Of a stretch of DNA of 64,000 nt, positions 14,416 through 22,880 are shown one piece after another (positions within the stretch are counted from its first letter, which is position 1; each line of letters opens with the position of its first letter). The position numbers and the translations under genes are program-made. Below the pieces are notes generated by a model. That model ran no database searches. It was not told where the DNA came from and saw only the letters and a program-made list of their open reading frames with translations. Source of the DNA: a virus; IMG/VR virus record IMGVR_UViG_3300027762_000214, positions 1-64,000 of that record. One strand, given 5' to 3'.

Positions 14416-15287
14416 TGAAATCTCTTAAAACTCCTTTACGCTACCCTGGCGGAAAGTCCCGTGCCTGTGAAAAAATGGGACCTTACTTCCCCGACCTACG
14501 AAATTATGATGAATTTCGTGAACCATTTCTTGGTGGAGGAAGTGTTGCAATTTATATCACAAAGAAGTATCCTGGATTAAATATTTGGGTAAATGACCTT
14601 TATGAACCCCTTGTAAACTTCTGGCAACAACTCCAGATGTTTGGGAATGATCTGAAGAATGAATTGGTTGATTGTAAAGTTGCTTACAATACTCCCGAAC
14701 TTGCAAGGGAACTCTTTCTAAAGTCAAAAGAGCATATAAATGATGAGTCTGAAACGAACTTTAATCGTGCTGTCGCTTTCTATATTGTTAACAAATGCTC
14801 TTTTAGTGGTCTTACCGAAAGTTCATCTTTTTCAGAGCAAGCAAGTAACTCCAATTTTTCCTTGCGAGGAATTGGAAAATTGCCAGAGTATTCCAAGTTA
14901 ATTGCTAATTGGCGTATAACTAACTATTCATACGATTATCTGATGGATGGGGACAAAGGTGCTTTTATGTATCTCGATCCTCCTTATGATATTAAGGATA
15001 ATCTCTATGGGCATAAGGGATCAATGCACAAAGGATTTGATCACGATAAGTTTGCTGCTGATTGCGATGCTAATAATATGGATCAATTGATCAGTTATAA
15101 TTCAGATCAACTTGTGAAGGATCGTTTTAAGAACTGGAATGCTGCTGAGTTTGATCTTACGTATACGATGAGATCTGTTGGTGAATATATGCGAGAACAA
15201 AAACAACGTAAAGAACTTTTGCTTTTTAATTATGGAATTGAAGGACTGGTTAAACTCTATCAATCAGACGAAGAAACATCTGATTGA
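14415..15287 (+). CDS. dam: DNA adenine methyltransferase (D12 class, Dam-like)
   Basis: The 290-residue protein has the SAM-binding motif YPGGKSRA near the N-terminus, REPFLGGGSVA, and the catalytic LDPPYD near residue 190, the hallmarks of D12-class N6-adenine methylases such as Dam and DpnM. The probable target is GATC, which is common in this DNA, but specificity cannot be read directly. It may modify phage DNA against host restriction or against the neighbouring putative nuclease. The last 56 bases also encode the start of gp62. Confidence 0.9.
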   Translation: MKSLKTPLRYPGGKSRACEKMGPYFPDLRNYDEFREPFLGGGSVAIYITKKYPGLNIWVNDLYEPLVNFWQQLQMFGNDLKNELVDCKVAYNTPELARELFLKSKEHINDESETNFNRAVAFYIVNKCSFSGLTESSSFSEQASNSNFSLRGIGKLPEYSKLIANWRITNYSYDYLMDGDKGAFMYLDPPYDIKDNLYGHKGSMHKGFDHDKFAADCDANNMDQLISYNSDQLVKDRFKNWNAAEFDLTYTMRSVGEYMREQKQRKELLLFNYGIEGLVKLYQSDEETSD

Positions 15288-15612
15288 CGAAGACCCTTCG
15301 CTTGAGAAGGAATATGCACCATATATCATTAATCGGTGTCTCTCTGGACATATTGATTGCATCATGTATGCAAATGAAATGAATCAATATCATTTCCTTT
15401 CAAAAAAGATGCAATATGATTTTTTGCTAAATAGTCTGAGGAAAAGGAAGAGATTTTCTCCCTGGCTCCGTCAAGATAAAATCAAAGACCTTGATTATGT
15501 CAAACGTTATTATGGATATAGTAATGAAAAGGCAAAACAAGCTTTGAGGATTCTTACTAAAGAACAACTTAATTTTATTAAATCAAAATTTGAAACTGGA
15601 GGAACAAAATGA
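15232..15612 (+). CDS. 62: Clamp loader small subunit gp62
   Basis: The start at 15232 gives a 126-residue protein beginning MELKDWLNSIN, typical of T4-like gp62. The longer ORF upstream has no conserved N-terminus. Helical segments include RFSPWLRQDK and VKRYYGYSN. It joins gp44 in the clamp loader. It overlaps the methylase gene by 56 bases in another frame, unusually long for this genome, and its stop overlaps the regA start. Confidence 0.88.
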   Translation: MELKDWLNSINQTKKHLIDEDPSLEKEYAPYIINRCLSGHIDCIMYANEMNQYHFLSKKMQYDFLLNSLRKRKRFSPWLRQDKIKDLDYVKRYYGYSNEKAKQALRILTKEQLNFIKSKFETGGTK

Positions 15613-16049
15613 GTGTCGTTCAAGAACCTGAAGTGAAGTGGACGCCCGATCAAATGGTTGAAGTGGTTCTTAATGAACCAGACGACTTTTTGAAGGTACG
15701 CGAAACTTTGACTCGTATCGGAGTCGCATCACGAAAGGAAAAGAAAATCTATCAGTCTTGCCATATTCTTCACAAGCAAGGTAGATATTATCTTGTTCAC
15801 TTTAAAGAACTATTTGCCTTGGATGGTAAACATGCTAATCTGACTGTGAATGATGTTCAACGTCGCAATCGTATTGCTCAACTGCTTGCTGATTGGGGTT
15901 TGATTACGATTGTTGACCTTAAAAAGATTCAGGACATTGCTCCTTTGAATCAAATTAAAGTTCTTGCTTATAAAGATAAGGGGGACTGGATTTTAGAAAC
16001 CAAGTATAATATTGGTGCTAAAAAGAAAAAGGTAGAAGACGCCGAATAA
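15609..16049 (+). CDS. regA: RegA translational repressor
   Basis: The 146-residue protein contains DDFLKVRETLTRIGVASRK, YQSCHILHKQG and LLADWGLITIV, closely matching T4 RegA. RegA binds start regions of early mRNAs and blocks ribosomes, and represses its own message in T4. Compared with T4 it has an N-terminal extension of about 15 residues and a basic C-terminal tail (GAKKKKVEDAE). It is the last gene of the clamp-loader operon and is followed by a terminator. Confidence 0.95.
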   Translation: MSVVQEPEVKWTPDQMVEVVLNEPDDFLKVRETLTRIGVASRKEKKIYQSCHILHKQGRYYLVHFKELFALDGKHANLTVNDVQRRNRIAQLLADWGLITIVDLKKIQDIAPLNQIKVLAYKDKGDWILETKYNIGAKKKKVEDAE

Positions 16050-16057
16050 TAAAAGTA

Positions 16058-16079
16058 GGGAGTTCAACACTCCCTTTTT
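16058..16079 (+). terminator. Terminator after regA
   Basis: Arms GGGAGT (16058-16063) and ACTCCC (16069-16074), loop TCAAC, then TTTTT. A TATAAT (16094-16099) follows and may serve hsp20, but no -35 box is seen. Confidence 0.85.
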
Positions 16080-16157
16080 ATTTATTTTACATATATAATA
16101 CTAAGGATGCCGAAAGGGTCCACAAAACACAAACTCGCTTTTAAAGGAGCTACTATA

Positions 16158-16592
16158 ATGACTAACCTTGCACGTTATACTGCTGCGGATCTTAATACTT
16201 TGATGGATAAGATTACCCGCAATAGTATTGGAATGGATGAATATTTTGATCGTCTTTTTAATCACCACGAAACTACTACAAATTACCCTCCTTATAATCT
16301 AATTCAAATAAATAACGTTGAATCCCATTTGGAACTCGCACTCGCTGGATTCAAAAAGGAGGAGGTAAATGTTTTCACAGAATATGGAAAACTTTTTGTT
16401 GAAGGGCAAAAAGCAGATGCCGAATCGGATAGGACGTTTATCCACAAGGGAGTGGCTCAAAGAAGTTTTAAACGAGCGTGGACTCTATCCGACGACACAG
16501 AAGTACGTGAAGTCACATTTGAAGATGGACTTTTACGGATCGTACTTGGGAAAATAGTCCCAGAGCATCACGCCCGTAAGGACTATCTATAA
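16158..16592 (+). CDS. hsp20: Small heat-shock protein Hsp20
   Basis: The ATG at 16158 has a good ribosome site (AAAGGAG about 9 bases upstream) and gives 144 residues; an in-frame ATG at 16107 lacks one. The alpha-crystallin domain covers about residues 45-140, with SHLELALAGFKKEEVNV, LFVEGQK, SFKRAWTLSDD and VTFEDGLLRIVLG. Hsp20 proteins hold unfolding proteins for refolding and are common in cyanomyoviruses. It stands alone between two terminators. Confidence 0.93.
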   Translation: MTNLARYTAADLNTLMDKITRNSIGMDEYFDRLFNHHETTTNYPPYNLIQINNVESHLELALAGFKKEEVNVFTEYGKLFVEGQKADAESDRTFIHKGVAQRSFKRAWTLSDDTEVREVTFEDGLLRIVLGKIVPEHHARKDYL

Positions 16593-16623
16593 ATATAATT
16601 GAATATCGTCGGCGCTATGCCAC

Positions 16624-16675
16624 GGGAGGTAACTGGCAAAATCCAGTTGACACCTCCCATTTTTTTTGTTATACT
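16624..16675 (+). promoter_or_regulatory. Terminator hairpin fused to a sigma-70 promoter
   Basis: Outer arms GGGAGGT (16624-16630) and ACCTCCC (16652-16658) and inner arms AACTGG (16631-16636) and CCAGTT (16643-16648) form a long hairpin followed by T8. TTGACA (16647-16652) lies in the descending arm, and after exactly 17 bases, which include the T-run, comes TATACT (16670-16675). One segment thus ends the hsp20 transcript and starts that of the DNA polymerase operon. Confidence 0.85.
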
Positions 16676-16696
16676 GGTTTTAAACTAAGTGAAAAA

Positions 16697-17008
16697 ATGA
16701 CCATTAAACTTGTTTTATTAAAAACTGGAGAAACTATTATATCTGATGTAAAGGAACTAGTTTCTGATGAAAAACCTTGTGGGTATCTGTTGAATGACCC
16801 TCAATTAGTTTCTATTAAAAAGGAAATGATTGATACTGAAAATGATGATCAACAAAATGTAAATCGTGGAGAGGTACATGTTTCTTTAACACCTTGGATA
16901 ATTCTTTCTATTGATACGCAAATTCCAATTGATTTCAGTAATGTAGTTACTCTCGCTGAACCAGTAGAATCTTTGAAAAAAATGTATGAGGATAAGGTAA
17001 ATGTCTAA
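16697..17008 (+). CDS. Sm-like small protein A upstream of DNA polymerase
   Basis: A 103-residue protein predicted to be mostly beta strands: IKLVLLKTGETIISDVKEL, GYLLNDPQLVSI, VSLTPWIILS, then VVTLAEPVESLKKMYED. The opening strand-turn-strand with KTGE resembles Sm/Lsm folds. The next ORF looks like a divergent copy. Both are probably expressed from the fused promoter at 16624-16675 with gp43. Function unknown; RNA binding would fit an Sm fold but is not shown. Confidence 0.65.
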   Translation: MTIKLVLLKTGETIISDVKELVSDEKPCGYLLNDPQLVSIKKEMIDTENDDQQNVNRGEVHVSLTPWIILSIDTQIPIDFSNVVTLAEPVESLKKMYEDKVNV

Positions 17009-17273
17009 GACCGTTAAGTGTGTTTTAATTAATGTTGATGTTGTTCTTATTACTGAAGTAGTTGAAATTGATGCTGATATTGGGAGTCCTAACTGTAAAT
17101 TGATAAATCCATTCTTGTTTAAAAAAGCAGACGGTTCTGATGATAATTTTTATTTGGAACCTTGGCCAGATGTTACATATCAAAAGGAAATTATGCTAAG
17201 ATCTGATGATATTTTAACTATCGCAGATCCACTTCCAAAAATTGTTGAAAAGTATTTAGAACTAACTACCTGA
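17001..17273 (+). CDS. Sm-like small protein B, likely paralogue of its neighbour
   Basis: A 90-residue protein with the same layout as the preceding gene: KCVLINVDVVLITEVVEI, CKLINPFLF, FYLEPWPD and DDILTIADPLPKIVEKYLE. The end matches the VVTLAEPVESLKKMYE end of its neighbour. It overlaps that gene by 8 bases and shares one base with the gp43 start. Probably an old tandem duplication. Function unknown. Confidence 0.65.
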   Translation: MSKTVKCVLINVDVVLITEVVEIDADIGSPNCKLINPFLFKKADGSDDNFYLEPWPDVTYQKEIMLRSDDILTIADPLPKIVEKYLELTT

Positions 17274-19774
17274 TGCGCTTTTATACTAACGTTCAAATGG
17301 TCGGGGACAACTTTCTTGTCCGTGGTTATGAAGATGGTCAACACTTCATGACCCGTGAGAAGTTCAACCCGACTCTTTTTGTCCCTGCCAATAAAAAAAC
17401 AAAATATCAAACCTTAAGTGGAGAATATGTAGAATCAGTTCAACCTGGATCTGTTCGTGATTGTAGGGAATTTGTTAAAAAATATGAGAACGTAGAAAAC
17501 TTTAAAATCTTTGGAAATACTCAATATATCTATCAGTATATTTCTGATATGTATTCTGAAGATGAAATTAAATTTGATATTAGTAAAATTAAAGTAACTA
17601 CTATTGATATTGAGGTTGCTTCTGAAAATGGATTCCCTGATGTAGAATCTGCTGCCGAAGAAGTTCTTTTGATTACCGTTCAAGATTATTCCTCAAAACA
17701 AATTAACACTTGGGGGAAGGGTCCCTTTCAAAACAAACAGAAGAATGTAAACTATCGTTCATTCTCAAGTGAGTACGATCTCTTAAACGATTTCATTAAT
17801 TGGTGGATGATTGAATCCAACACACCAGAAGTTGTGACTGGATGGAACAGTAAACTGTATGATATTCCTTATCTCGTTCGTAGAATTGATAGGGTTCTTG
17901 GTGAAAAACTAATGAAGCGTTTGTCACCTTGGGGTCTTGTAACTGAAGATGAAACATACATCTCGGGTCGTAAGCACCTTTGTTATGATATTGGTGGAAT
18001 CTCGCAGTTGGACTATCTTGATCTTTATAAGAAATTTACTTATAAAGCACAGGAATCTTATCGTCTGGATTATATTGCTGAAGTTGAACTTAAACAGAAA
18101 AAACTAGATCACTCTGAGTTTGATACTTTCAAAGATTTTTATACGAAAGGATGGCAAAAGTTTGTAGAATACAACATCAAGGACGTGGAACTTGTTGACC
18201 GTTTGGAAGACAAGATGAAACTAATTGAACTTGCGCTTACTATGGCATATGACGCCAAGGCAAACTATGAGGATGTATTTTCTCAAGTTCGCATGTGGGA
18301 TACGATTATCTATAACTACCTGAAGAAAAGGAATATCGTTATTCCTCCTAAAGAGCGTTCTGATAAAGATTCCAAATATGAGGGTGCTTATGTTAAAGAA
18401 CCTATTCCTGGAATGTATGAATGGGTTGTGAGTTTTGACTTGAACTCTCTATATCCACATTTGATTATGCAATACAACATAAGCCCTGAAACTCTTTTAG
18501 AAGAAAGGCATCCATCTGTAACTGTGGATAAGATTCTCAATAAAGATCTTACATTTGAACTGTATAAAGACTATGCAGTTTGTGCGAATGGTGCGATGTA
18601 TCGTAAAGATGTTCGCGGATTCCTTCCAGAGTTGATGGAAAAGATTTATAATGAACGTGTAATCTTTAAAAAGAAAATGCTTGCTGCAGAGCAAGCATAT
18701 GAAAAGACCAAGAGCAAGGAGTTAGTTAAAGAAATTGCTCGTTGCAACAACATTCAGATGGCACGAAAGATTCAATTGAACTCTGCCTATGGTGCGATTG
18801 GTAATCAGTATTTTCGTTATTTTAAACTTGCAAATGCTGAAGCAATTACTTTATCTGGTCAAGTTTCAATTAACTGGATCATGAATAAGGTAAATGCTTA
18901 TTTAAACAAAATTCTTAAGAGTACAGATGTTGATTACGTTATTGCTTCGGATACTGATTCTCTTTACGTTAATATGGGTCCTTTGGTTGAGAGTGTATAC
19001 AAAGGAAGAGAGAAAACTACTCAAAGCGTTGTTTCGTTCCTTGATAAGGTCTGTCAGGTGGAATTTGAAAAGTATATTGAAAATTCTTACAAAGAACTGG
19101 CGGAATACGTGAATGCTTATGAGCAGAAAATGATCATGAAGCGTGAGTGTATTGCTGAACGTGGTATTTGGACTGCAAAGAAGCGATACATTTTAAGTGT
19201 GTGGGATAGTGAAGGTGTTCGCTATGAGGAATCCAAACTCAAGATTAAGGGTATTGAAGCAATTAAATCTTCCACACCAGCACCTTGCCGTAAGATGTTG
19301 AAAGAATCTTTTAATATTTTAATGAGTGGTACTGAAGATGACATGATTCATTTTATTGATAAGTGCCGCGAAGAGTTTAAATCTCTTCCTCCAGAACAAA
19401 TTGCATTTCCTAGAACTGCTTCTGATATTCGTAAATATTATTCGTCTTCTAATATTTACGCCTCTAAAACTCCAATTCAGGTACGGGGTGCATTGCTTTT
19501 TAATCATTACATAAAACAAAAAAATCTTACTAATAAGTATTCTTTGATTAATAATGGCGAAAAGGTTAAGTTCTTATTTTTGAAAAAACCAAATATCATT
19601 CAAGAAAATGTAATTTCTTTTATTCAGCAGTTTCCTACCGAACTTGGTCTTGACAAATACATTGATTATGAATTACAATTTGAGAAAGCATTCTTGGATC
19701 CACTCAAAACAATTTTGAATATTATTGGGTGGCAAGAAGAAAAAACTATAAATCTTGAATCATTTTTCTTTTAA
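17273..19774 (+). CDS. 43: Family B DNA polymerase gp43
   Basis: The 833-residue protein has 3'-5' exonuclease motifs TIDIEVAS (near residue 112) and YNIKDVELVDRL, polymerase motif A FDLNSLYPH (near 389), motif B KIQLNSAYGAIGNQYF (near 500) and motif C ASDTDSLYVN (near 560). It is complete, shorter than T4 gp43 (898) but normal for cyanophages. No inteins or introns interrupt it. It is the replicative polymerase that works with gp45, gp44/62, gp41 and gp61. Confidence 0.97.
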   Translation: MRFYTNVQMVGDNFLVRGYEDGQHFMTREKFNPTLFVPANKKTKYQTLSGEYVESVQPGSVRDCREFVKKYENVENFKIFGNTQYIYQYISDMYSEDEIKFDISKIKVTTIDIEVASENGFPDVESAAEEVLLITVQDYSSKQINTWGKGPFQNKQKNVNYRSFSSEYDLLNDFINWWMIESNTPEVVTGWNSKLYDIPYLVRRIDRVLGEKLMKRLSPWGLVTEDETYISGRKHLCYDIGGISQLDYLDLYKKFTYKAQESYRLDYIAEVELKQKKLDHSEFDTFKDFYTKGWQKFVEYNIKDVELVDRLEDKMKLIELALTMAYDAKANYEDVFSQVRMWDTIIYNYLKKRNIVIPPKERSDKDSKYEGAYVKEPIPGMYEWVVSFDLNSLYPHLIMQYNISPETLLEERHPSVTVDKILNKDLTFELYKDYAVCANGAMYRKDVRGFLPELMEKIYNERVIFKKKMLAAEQAYEKTKSKELVKEIARCNNIQMARKIQLNSAYGAIGNQYFRYFKLANAEAITLSGQVSINWIMNKVNAYLNKILKSTDVDYVIASDTDSLYVNMGPLVESVYKGREKTTQSVVSFLDKVCQVEFEKYIENSYKELAEYVNAYEQKMIMKRECIAERGIWTAKKRYILSVWDSEGVRYEESKLKIKGIEAIKSSTPAPCRKMLKESFNILMSGTEDDMIHFIDKCREEFKSLPPEQIAFPRTASDIRKYYSSSNIYASKTPIQVRGALLFNHYIKQKNLTNKYSLINNGEKVKFLFLKKPNIIQENVISFIQQFPTELGLDKYIDYELQFEKAFLDPLKTILNIIGWQEEKTINLESFFF

Positions 19775-19908
19775 TGAAATTGCCTATTAATCAAAAAGAA
19801 TTAGAGTATATAATAAACTCATTAAAAAATATTAATCCACAACTTTATGCTAAATTGTGGTCATATAAAGTAAATCATTTGAAGGAGAAAAAAAATGGAT
19901 TTTCTTAA
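19774..19908 (+). CDS. 44-residue protein between gp43 and uvsX
   Basis: An ORF whose ATG shares an A with the gp43 stop (TAATG) and which overlaps uvsX by 14 bases. The product starts MKLPINQKELEYIINSL and continues INPQLYAKLWSYK, an amphipathic helical peptide. I believe similar short ORFs occur at this place in other cyanomyoviruses. Function unknown. The AAGGAG ribosome site of uvsX lies within it. Confidence 0.65.
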   Translation: MKLPINQKELEYIINSLKNINPQLYAKLWSYKVNHLKEKKNGFS

Positions 19909-20902
19909 GGATATTGTGAAAGAAATTGGTGGCGAGTACACGCAACTTGCTTCTGATATTGATGAGACTGAAACTTATGTTGACACAGGTTCGTACATTT
20001 TTAATGCACTGGTTTCAGGTAGCATATTTGGCGGTGTATCTGGCAACAAGATTACTGCTATTGCTGGAGAGTCTAGTACTGGAAAAACTTTCTTCAGCCT
20101 CGCCGTTGTTAAGAATTTTCTTGATACCAATCCCGATGGTTATTGCCTCTACTTTGATACTGAAGCTGCTATTACCAAATCTCTCTTAGAATCCCGTGGA
20201 ATTGATACTTCTCGTCTTGTGGTTGTTAATGTGGTTACTGTTGAAGAGTTTCGTGGAACGGCGCTCAAGGCAGTAGATATGTATATGAAAAAACCAGAAG
20301 CAGAACGCAAACCTTGCATTTTTGTGCTAGACTCTCTGGGTATGCTTTCCACAAGTAAGGAGATTAATGATGCTCTGAATGATAAAGAAGTTCGTGACAT
20401 GACCAAATCACAACTGATTAAAGGTGCATTCCGTATGCTTACGCTTAAACTGGGTCAAGCAAAAATTCCAATGATCGTGACCAATCACACGTATGATGTC
20501 ATCGGTGCTTACGTTCCTACTAAAGAGATGGGTGGTGGTAGTGGACTCAAGTACGCAGCGTCTTCAATCATTTATCTCAGCAAAAAGAAAGAAAAGGATG
20601 GAACAGAAGTTGTTGGAAACATTATAAAGGCAAAGACTGCTAAGTCGCGTTTGAGTAAGGAGAATAAGGATGTAGAGGTTCGTTTGTTTTATGATGAACG
20701 AGGTCTGGATAGATATTATGGACTACTTGAACTCGGTGAGATTGGTGGACTTTGGAAAAACACCGCAGGACGTTATGAAATTAATGGCAAGAAAATCTAC
20801 GCTAAACAAATTTTAGCAAATACTGAAGAATACTTCACCGAAGAGGTGATGCAACAACTTGATGATATTGCTAAACGTGAATTCTCTTATGGAACGAATT
20901 GA
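19895..20902 (+). CDS. uvsX: Recombinase UvsX (RecA family)
   Basis: The 335-residue protein has Walker A GESSTGKT (residues 58-65), CLYFDTEAA, and Walker B CIFVLDSLGML, plus the loop segment PTKEMGGGSGLKY. UvsX forms filaments on single-stranded DNA and catalyses strand invasion, feeding recombination-dependent replication with gp46/47 and gp41. AAGGAG is placed well before the ATG. The stop overlaps the helicase gene by 14 bases. Confidence 0.95.
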   Translation: MDFLKDIVKEIGGEYTQLASDIDETETYVDTGSYIFNALVSGSIFGGVSGNKITAIAGESSTGKTFFSLAVVKNFLDTNPDGYCLYFDTEAAITKSLLESRGIDTSRLVVVNVVTVEEFRGTALKAVDMYMKKPEAERKPCIFVLDSLGMLSTSKEINDALNDKEVRDMTKSQLIKGAFRMLTLKLGQAKIPMIVTNHTYDVIGAYVPTKEMGGGSGLKYAASSIIYLSKKKEKDGTEVVGNIIKAKTAKSRLSKENKDVEVRLFYDERGLDRYYGLLELGEIGGLWKNTAGRYEINGKKIYAKQILANTEEYFTEEVMQQLDDIAKREFSYGTN

Positions 20903-22268
20903 ATCGACTATTTTAAAAAATTTAGTATTTAATGAAGATTATTCTAGAAAGGTAATACCTTTTATACAACCAGATTATTTTGAAAATAAATCTGAAAAAG
21001 TTATTTTTGAAGAGATCACTCAATTCATTATAAAATATGGTTCGGCAATTACTGTTGAAGCACTTAATATTGAAGTAGAAAATCGGTCAGATTTGACTGA
21101 GGATCAAATTAAAGAAATCAGGGAAATTAATAGGAACTTGAGTTATTTCCCTGTAGATAAGCGGTGGTTACTTGATACTACTGAAAGATGGTGTCGTGAT
21201 CGTGCTATTTACTTGGCACTCATGGAATCAATCCATATTGCCGATGGTAACGATTCAAAAAAGAATAGGGATGCTATTCCAAGTATTCTTTCAGATGCTC
21301 TTGCAGTTAGTTTTGATAACAATATCGGTCACGATTATCTAAACAACTATGAAGAACGATATGAGTATTATCACAGAAAGGAGGATAAAATTGAATTTGA
21401 TCTTGAGTACTTTAACAAAATTACCAAAGGCGGTCTCCCTAACAAGACTCTTAATATCGCTCTTGCTGGTACGGGTGTCGGCAAGTCTTTATTCATGTGC
21501 CATGTTGCTAGCTCCGTCTTGTTGCAGGGGAGGAACGTTCTCTACATTACAATGGAAATGGCAGAGGAGAAAATTGCTGAGCGAATTGATGCAAATCTCT
21601 TAAACGTTCCCATTCAGCAGTTGGAAGAATTGCCAAGATCAACCTTTGAGAATAAAGTAACGAATATTGCAAAGAAAACCAGTGGATCACTTATAATTAA
21701 GGAGTATCCAACTGCTTCAGCGCATAGTGGACATTTCAAGGCACTTCTTAATGAACTTGCACTTAAGAAGTCATTTAAACCTGATATTATTTTCATCGAT
21801 TACCTTAATATTTGTGCTTCCAGTAGACACAAAGCAAATAGTTCTGTCAATTCTTATTCTTATATTAAATCAATTGCCGAAGAACTTCGTGGTCTGGCAG
21901 TAGAATTCAATGTTCCGATTGTCAGCGCAACACAAACTACTCGGAGTGGTTTTGGATCTTCTGATGTGGAATTGACTGATACTTCCGAATCATTTGGTTT
22001 GCCTGCTACTGCCGACCTTATGTTTGCTCTGATTAGCACGGAAGAGTTAGAGCAACTTGGTCAAATTATGGTAAAGCAATTGAAAAACCGTTATAATGAC
22101 CCAACAATCTACAAGAGATTTATTGTTGGGATTGACCGTGCTAAAATGCGTCTTTATGATTGTGAGCAGACTGCCCAGAATGACATACTTGACAGTGGGC
22201 AGGACGATGAGTATAATGATAATGAAGACAAAAAACCCAAAAAGTCGTTTGAAGGATTTAAATTTTAA
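20889..22268 (+). CDS. 41: Replicative DNA helicase gp41 (DnaB family)
   Basis: The ATG at 20889 gives 459 residues starting MERIESTILKNLV; in-frame codons upstream lie inside uvsX. Walker A GTGVGKS is near residue 195, YITMEMAEEKIAERIDANL follows, and Walker B is IIFIDYLNI. QTTRSGF and GIDRAKMR belong to the hexameric helicase core. It unwinds DNA at the fork and works with primase gp61 at 29355. The stop codon overlaps the next ATG. Confidence 0.95.
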   Translation: MERIESTILKNLVFNEDYSRKVIPFIQPDYFENKSEKVIFEEITQFIIKYGSAITVEALNIEVENRSDLTEDQIKEIREINRNLSYFPVDKRWLLDTTERWCRDRAIYLALMESIHIADGNDSKKNRDAIPSILSDALAVSFDNNIGHDYLNNYEERYEYYHRKEDKIEFDLEYFNKITKGGLPNKTLNIALAGTGVGKSLFMCHVASSVLLQGRNVLYITMEMAEEKIAERIDANLLNVPIQQLEELPRSTFENKVTNIAKKTSGSLIIKEYPTASAHSGHFKALLNELALKKSFKPDIIFIDYLNICASSRHKANSSVNSYSYIKSIAEELRGLAVEFNVPIVSATQTTRSGFGSSDVELTDTSESFGLPATADLMFALISTEELEQLGQIMVKQLKNRYNDPTIYKRFIVGIDRAKMRLYDCEQTAQNDILDSGQDDEYNDNEDKKPKKSFEGFKF

Positions 22269-22684
22269 TGGAAACTGCTAAACACGTTAATTTTGATAAA
22301 TATGCTGAGTTTGTAGATGCAGTGACTTCTGATGCATCTAAAGACTTTCTTTCTCTCTCTGACCGCCTGGTTGCTCTTGATGAGAAAGGTGCGAATATTG
22401 AGCGTCTTCTAACCGCTTCTGTTGGCATCAATGCTGAAGGTGGTGAGTTTATGGAAATCGTTAAGAAGATGATTTTCCAGGGAAAACCTTATAATGAGGA
22501 TAATCGTGAGCACCTGATTATTGAGTTGGGAGATATTATGTGGTATGTTGCTCAAGCATGTATGGCACTTGATGTAACTCTGGATGATGTTGTTGCCCGT
22601 AACGTTCAAAAACTCCTGAAGCGTTATCCTGAAGGTGCTTTTGATGTTTACTTCTCCGAAAACCGTGCTGCTGATGACCGATGA
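22268..22684 (+). CDS. mazG: MazG-like nucleotide pyrophosphohydrolase
   Basis: The 138-residue protein carries the MazG metal-binding pattern: EGGEFMEIVKK (ExxE region) then HLIIELGDIMWYVAQ (ExxD region), and ends with KLLKRYPEGAF. Such all-alpha enzymes hydrolyse (d)NTPs to monophosphates. Proposed roles in cyanophage are dNTP supply or changing host nucleotide signalling. It overlaps gp41 by one base and is part of the polymerase-helicase operon. Confidence 0.85.
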   Translation: METAKHVNFDKYAEFVDAVTSDASKDFLSLSDRLVALDEKGANIERLLTASVGINAEGGEFMEIVKKMIFQGKPYNEDNREHLIIELGDIMWYVAQACMALDVTLDDVVARNVQKLLKRYPEGAFDVYFSENRAADDR

Positions 22685-22863
22685 CTAAAGAAAAGCAAGT
22701 AACAATTAAAATGGATATTCGTTCTGCTGCTGCAGTACGACAAATCCTTTTTGAGTCTCAAAAAGGATACACTTATAATTCAGAAAGTGTTCCTCCTCGT
22801 ATTTCTGATATTCGCTCGGTAATTTCAGATCTTGATGATAAGATTAGTACAGTTTTTGGTTAA
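22681..22863 (+). CDS. Small protein of unknown function
   Basis: A 60-residue protein overlapping the MazG stop by four bases. It has IKMDIRSAAAVRQILFESQKG, then PPRISDIRSVISDLDDKIS, likely two helices. No family recognised. It is the last gene of the polymerase operon before the late-type element at 22865. Confidence 0.6.
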   Translation: MTKEKQVTIKMDIRSAAAVRQILFESQKGYTYNSESVPPRISDIRSVISDLDDKISTVFG

Positions 22864-22864
22864 T

Positions 22865-22872
22865 AATAAATA
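22865..22872 (+). promoter_or_regulatory. Possible late promoter AATAAATA
   Basis: A late-type box only 8 bases before the ATG at 22881, much closer than the usual 17-27 bases here. A transcript from it would be almost leaderless, so its activity is uncertain. Confidence 0.4.
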
Positions 22873-22880
22873 TTTCAAAA

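Noticed and set aside
16588-16595. TATAAATA at the end of hsp20 as a late promoter
   Set aside because: It overlaps the hsp20 stop codon and is followed at once by a terminator, so it would drive nothing unless transcripts read through.
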